Assembly (NCBI RefSeq): GCF_963583255.1
Contig: NC_084806.1
Coordinates: 19,572,317 to 19,636,316, forward strand
Direction: 5' to 3'
DNA from: Pyrus communis
Lineage: Eukaryota > Streptophyta > Magnoliopsida > Rosales > Rosaceae
Length of the DNA stretch: 64,000 bases
Shown piece after piece: positions 61,472 to 64,000 of this stretch (position 1 is its first letter; each line of letters starts with the position of its first letter). The notes below the pieces were generated by a model. It saw only the letters and a program-made list of their open reading frames with translations. It did no database searches and was not told the origin of the DNA. The position numbers and the translations under genes are program-made.

Positions 61472-64000
61472 TGGTGCGAGAATTATACGCACACAAATTA
61501 AACCCTCTTTTTGTCAATTGTAGTATAAGTATAAGTAGGGATCGTTCTGGACCGGGGATTAAGAGGGATTGTTAATCACTTGGAAACTGACTCAAAAACG
61601 TAAAAACACAATATAAAACACTATACTAGACTCAAAGAATGCAAAATTAAACTTTTAAAACACTAAGACAAACCAAAGACTCAAAATGCTTTAAAAACAC
61701 AAACTAAAATGATTTCTAACTAAATTGAACAATAAAGTAAAGGGGGATTGACTTTTGGACGAATTTGAAAACAAAACAAAAACTTGGAAACAAAACAGAT
61801 TGTAAAACGAAGAATGATGAGAAACTAGTTAGAGGGTTCCTTATCCACACATGAACATAAGCATATAATTTGACTCCCAATTATGACTTCAACAAACGAT
61901 GAATGACAATGCTCCAAGTTAATTAGGTCCGCTTAAATTAACCTTCAGATTTCCCTAGATTCATTGGATTGAATGGGATACGCATTACAACCAAATTATT
62001 CCTAATCAAAGTCCCTAACATGGAATACGCATGATAGAGACATTCAACAAAGATCATTAAGTTCAACGGAAATCATAAACATCGACTAGGCATTCATAAC
62101 TATGGAATACGCATGTTAATCCAGCCTAGGGTTTACTAAACACAATCGTGACTAGCGATTTTTACTACTCATGAATATAAGTTCATAACGATTAGGTGAA
62201 ATTCCCTTATATCCTAGCATCAAGTTTAGGCATGCAAATTAAGTGTCGACCCTCAACCCACATACATAAACAAGTTCTTAATCAAAACAGAAAAGTAACC
62301 CACATCTAAAGTTCATGAATTCATAACTGGAGTAAATCAAATCATAACCAACATATGTCCATGGCTTCAAATTCGCCTCTAACTAAAAAGAAATTAGTTC
62401 CACATGTTTAACATAATTGAATAACAAGTTAAATTAAACATGAAAACAGAAACAAGAAAAGAAAGAACAATTTGATAGAATTGAATGGATGGAAAGTTAG
62501 CTACGGGGTTCATCTCCACATATGTTATACTTGCATAATAAAACGATTTCCAATTGCATTTCAATAAACCATTAATTCTCAATGCTCCAAGTTAATTAGA
62601 TCCGCTTAAATTAACTTTCAAACCTTCCTAACGTTATTGAATTGGATGATTGCATACGACAACCCAAAACATTCCCCACAAGTCCCCAACATGATTGCAT
62701 AATAGAGATACAAGCAAGAATCATTACGCTCTATGAAAATTGTAAGTGTTGACGAGGCATTCGTTACTATGGAATACGCATGAAACTTATGCCAAGAATT
62801 CGTTTAATGCGATTGTTTATAAGCAACCTCCACTACTTGTGAATATAAGTTCGTAACTATTAGGTGAAACTCACTTATATTCTAGCGTCATATTCATGCA
62901 TGAAAATTAAGTGTGCACTCTCAATAAACATACATAAATAAGTTATCAATCAAACAGTTAAACGAATTGAATCCACAACTTATGAAACGTAATTAGAAGT
63001 AATCAAATCAAAATGCAAGCATAAACATATATTTCGAATTCCCCCTAGCCAAGGGGGTTTAGTTCCTCATGGTACAAAACAAAGAGAATCAAAGAAACAC
63101 CTAAACATTCCAACAACTCAAACTTGAATTGTATGAACGTTTAGGCCCTATTCTCTTCCATTCCTCATTCGTACAAAACAAAGAGTATTGAAATTAAACA
63201 TTGAAATCAAAGAAACACCTAAACATTCCAACAACTCAAACTTGAATTGTATGAACGTTTAGGCCCTCTTATCTTCCTCTTCGTTGTAGCACAAGGTCTA
63301 AGGATAGTTTGATGGTGTGAATGGTTTGGGGAGTGGTGAAAATGGAAGGAGGAGGCCACGGCAATGGGATGATTTCTGGTGGTGTTTGGATTGGTAGGGA
63401 GGGCACGACAAGGGTGGTTTGATGGTCTACATTCTGAATATGGAAGAAATGAATGAAAATGAATGCAATGGATGCTTATTTATAGGTGAAATGGGGGGAA
63501 CATGACAGCTAGGAGGGAATGTGGCTGCATGTTTGAATGATTAAAGGATGCATGTGGGTTGGAAATGCATGTGCAATGAATATGTGGCTGCATGTGCAAG
63601 GGGACAATCTGGAAATGAAGGTGAATGTGCACGGCAATGGCTTCTTTGGTGCTGAAAATGCATGTGAAAGCATGTGTTGGCTGAATTGGTGGTGCATGTG
63701 CTGATTTGTGGTGCAATGATAAAAGGCAAAGTGCATGTGGGTTAATTAATTAAAGGGAGTGCATGTGCAATGTTTTAAAGGATGGAATGCATGTGAATAT
63801 GCTGGAAATCTGATGGTGTGCACGGCAATGGTTGGAATGTGCAAGGGAATGTGCTGAAAATGCATGTGAAAGCATGTGAATTAAAGCTAGGGTGAATGTT
63901 TTGTGAATGCATGTGGATTAAAGGTTGGGAGTGCATGAAATGCACGGCAATGATGGTGTTTGGTGCTGGATGATGAAAGGGGAATATGACAGCTAGGTTA
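61472..64000 (-). mobile_element. Family-S solo LTR, copy C, mosaic, cut by window edge
   Basis: Begins on the + strand TGGTGCGAGAATTATACGC with TTGGG before it as candidate duplication. From 61472 to about 62465 it follows copy B (39181-40207). From about 62475 on it follows copy A (from about 7645), so part of the LTR is present twice. The minus-strand TATA box (CTATAAATA) is at about 63477-63485. TGCATGTG-rich sequence fills the end. Confidence 0.75.

Overview
This window reads as intergenic, transposon-packed nuclear DNA of a flowering plant. The organism is probably a woody eudicot. Rosaceae (apple/pear tribe) is my inference from how familiar the repeat families look, not something the sequence proves. 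There is no operon structure and no intact conventional protein-coding host gene. Almost everything is explained by nested mobile elements, many with target-site duplications (TSDs) that can be read directly.

Layout. 1-2240: a decayed host-gene fragment resembling the apoptosis inhibitor API5. 2243-17629: a large CACTA (En/Spm) DNA transposon carrying TNP2-type and TNPA-type transposase genes, with GCGACGA-rich subterminal repeats, interrupted by a Cassandra solo LTR (4691-4989) and a 2.5-kb solo LTR (7236-9727). 18662-18984: the last two exons of a splicing-factor SF3B2-like gene, with stops. 19089-23930: a Tat-type Ty3/gypsy element that kept gag but lost pol. 25078-25425: a MIR169 hairpin gene with a promoter-like region, the only host gene here that looks functional. 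28605-28898: a second Cassandra solo LTR. 29443-37488: a decayed Tekay/Del-type gypsy element with another solo LTR inside. 37860-49285: two related inverted-repeat DNA elements stuffed with further insertions. 49439-50156: a small hAT-like element. 51376 to beyond the right edge: a second Tat-type element with a triplicated antisense-ORF region, a reverse-strand pol, an internal inversion around the protease and two more long solo LTRs.

How it fits together. The order of insertion can be read from nesting, because several insertions split open reading frames or repeats whose uninterrupted form can be inferred from the flanks. Coding capacity of the elements is broken almost everywhere. In the Tekay pol, nearly all stops are single C-to-T or G-to-A changes, as expected from decay of methylated DNA. 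The most biologically interesting locus is MIR169, whose upstream region combines a triple RY (CATGCA) motif with two identical TCACGTCA boxes. Next come the modular architecture of the CACTA element and the rearrangements of the second Tat element. Family names rest on recognition of protein motifs by eye; no database search was run.
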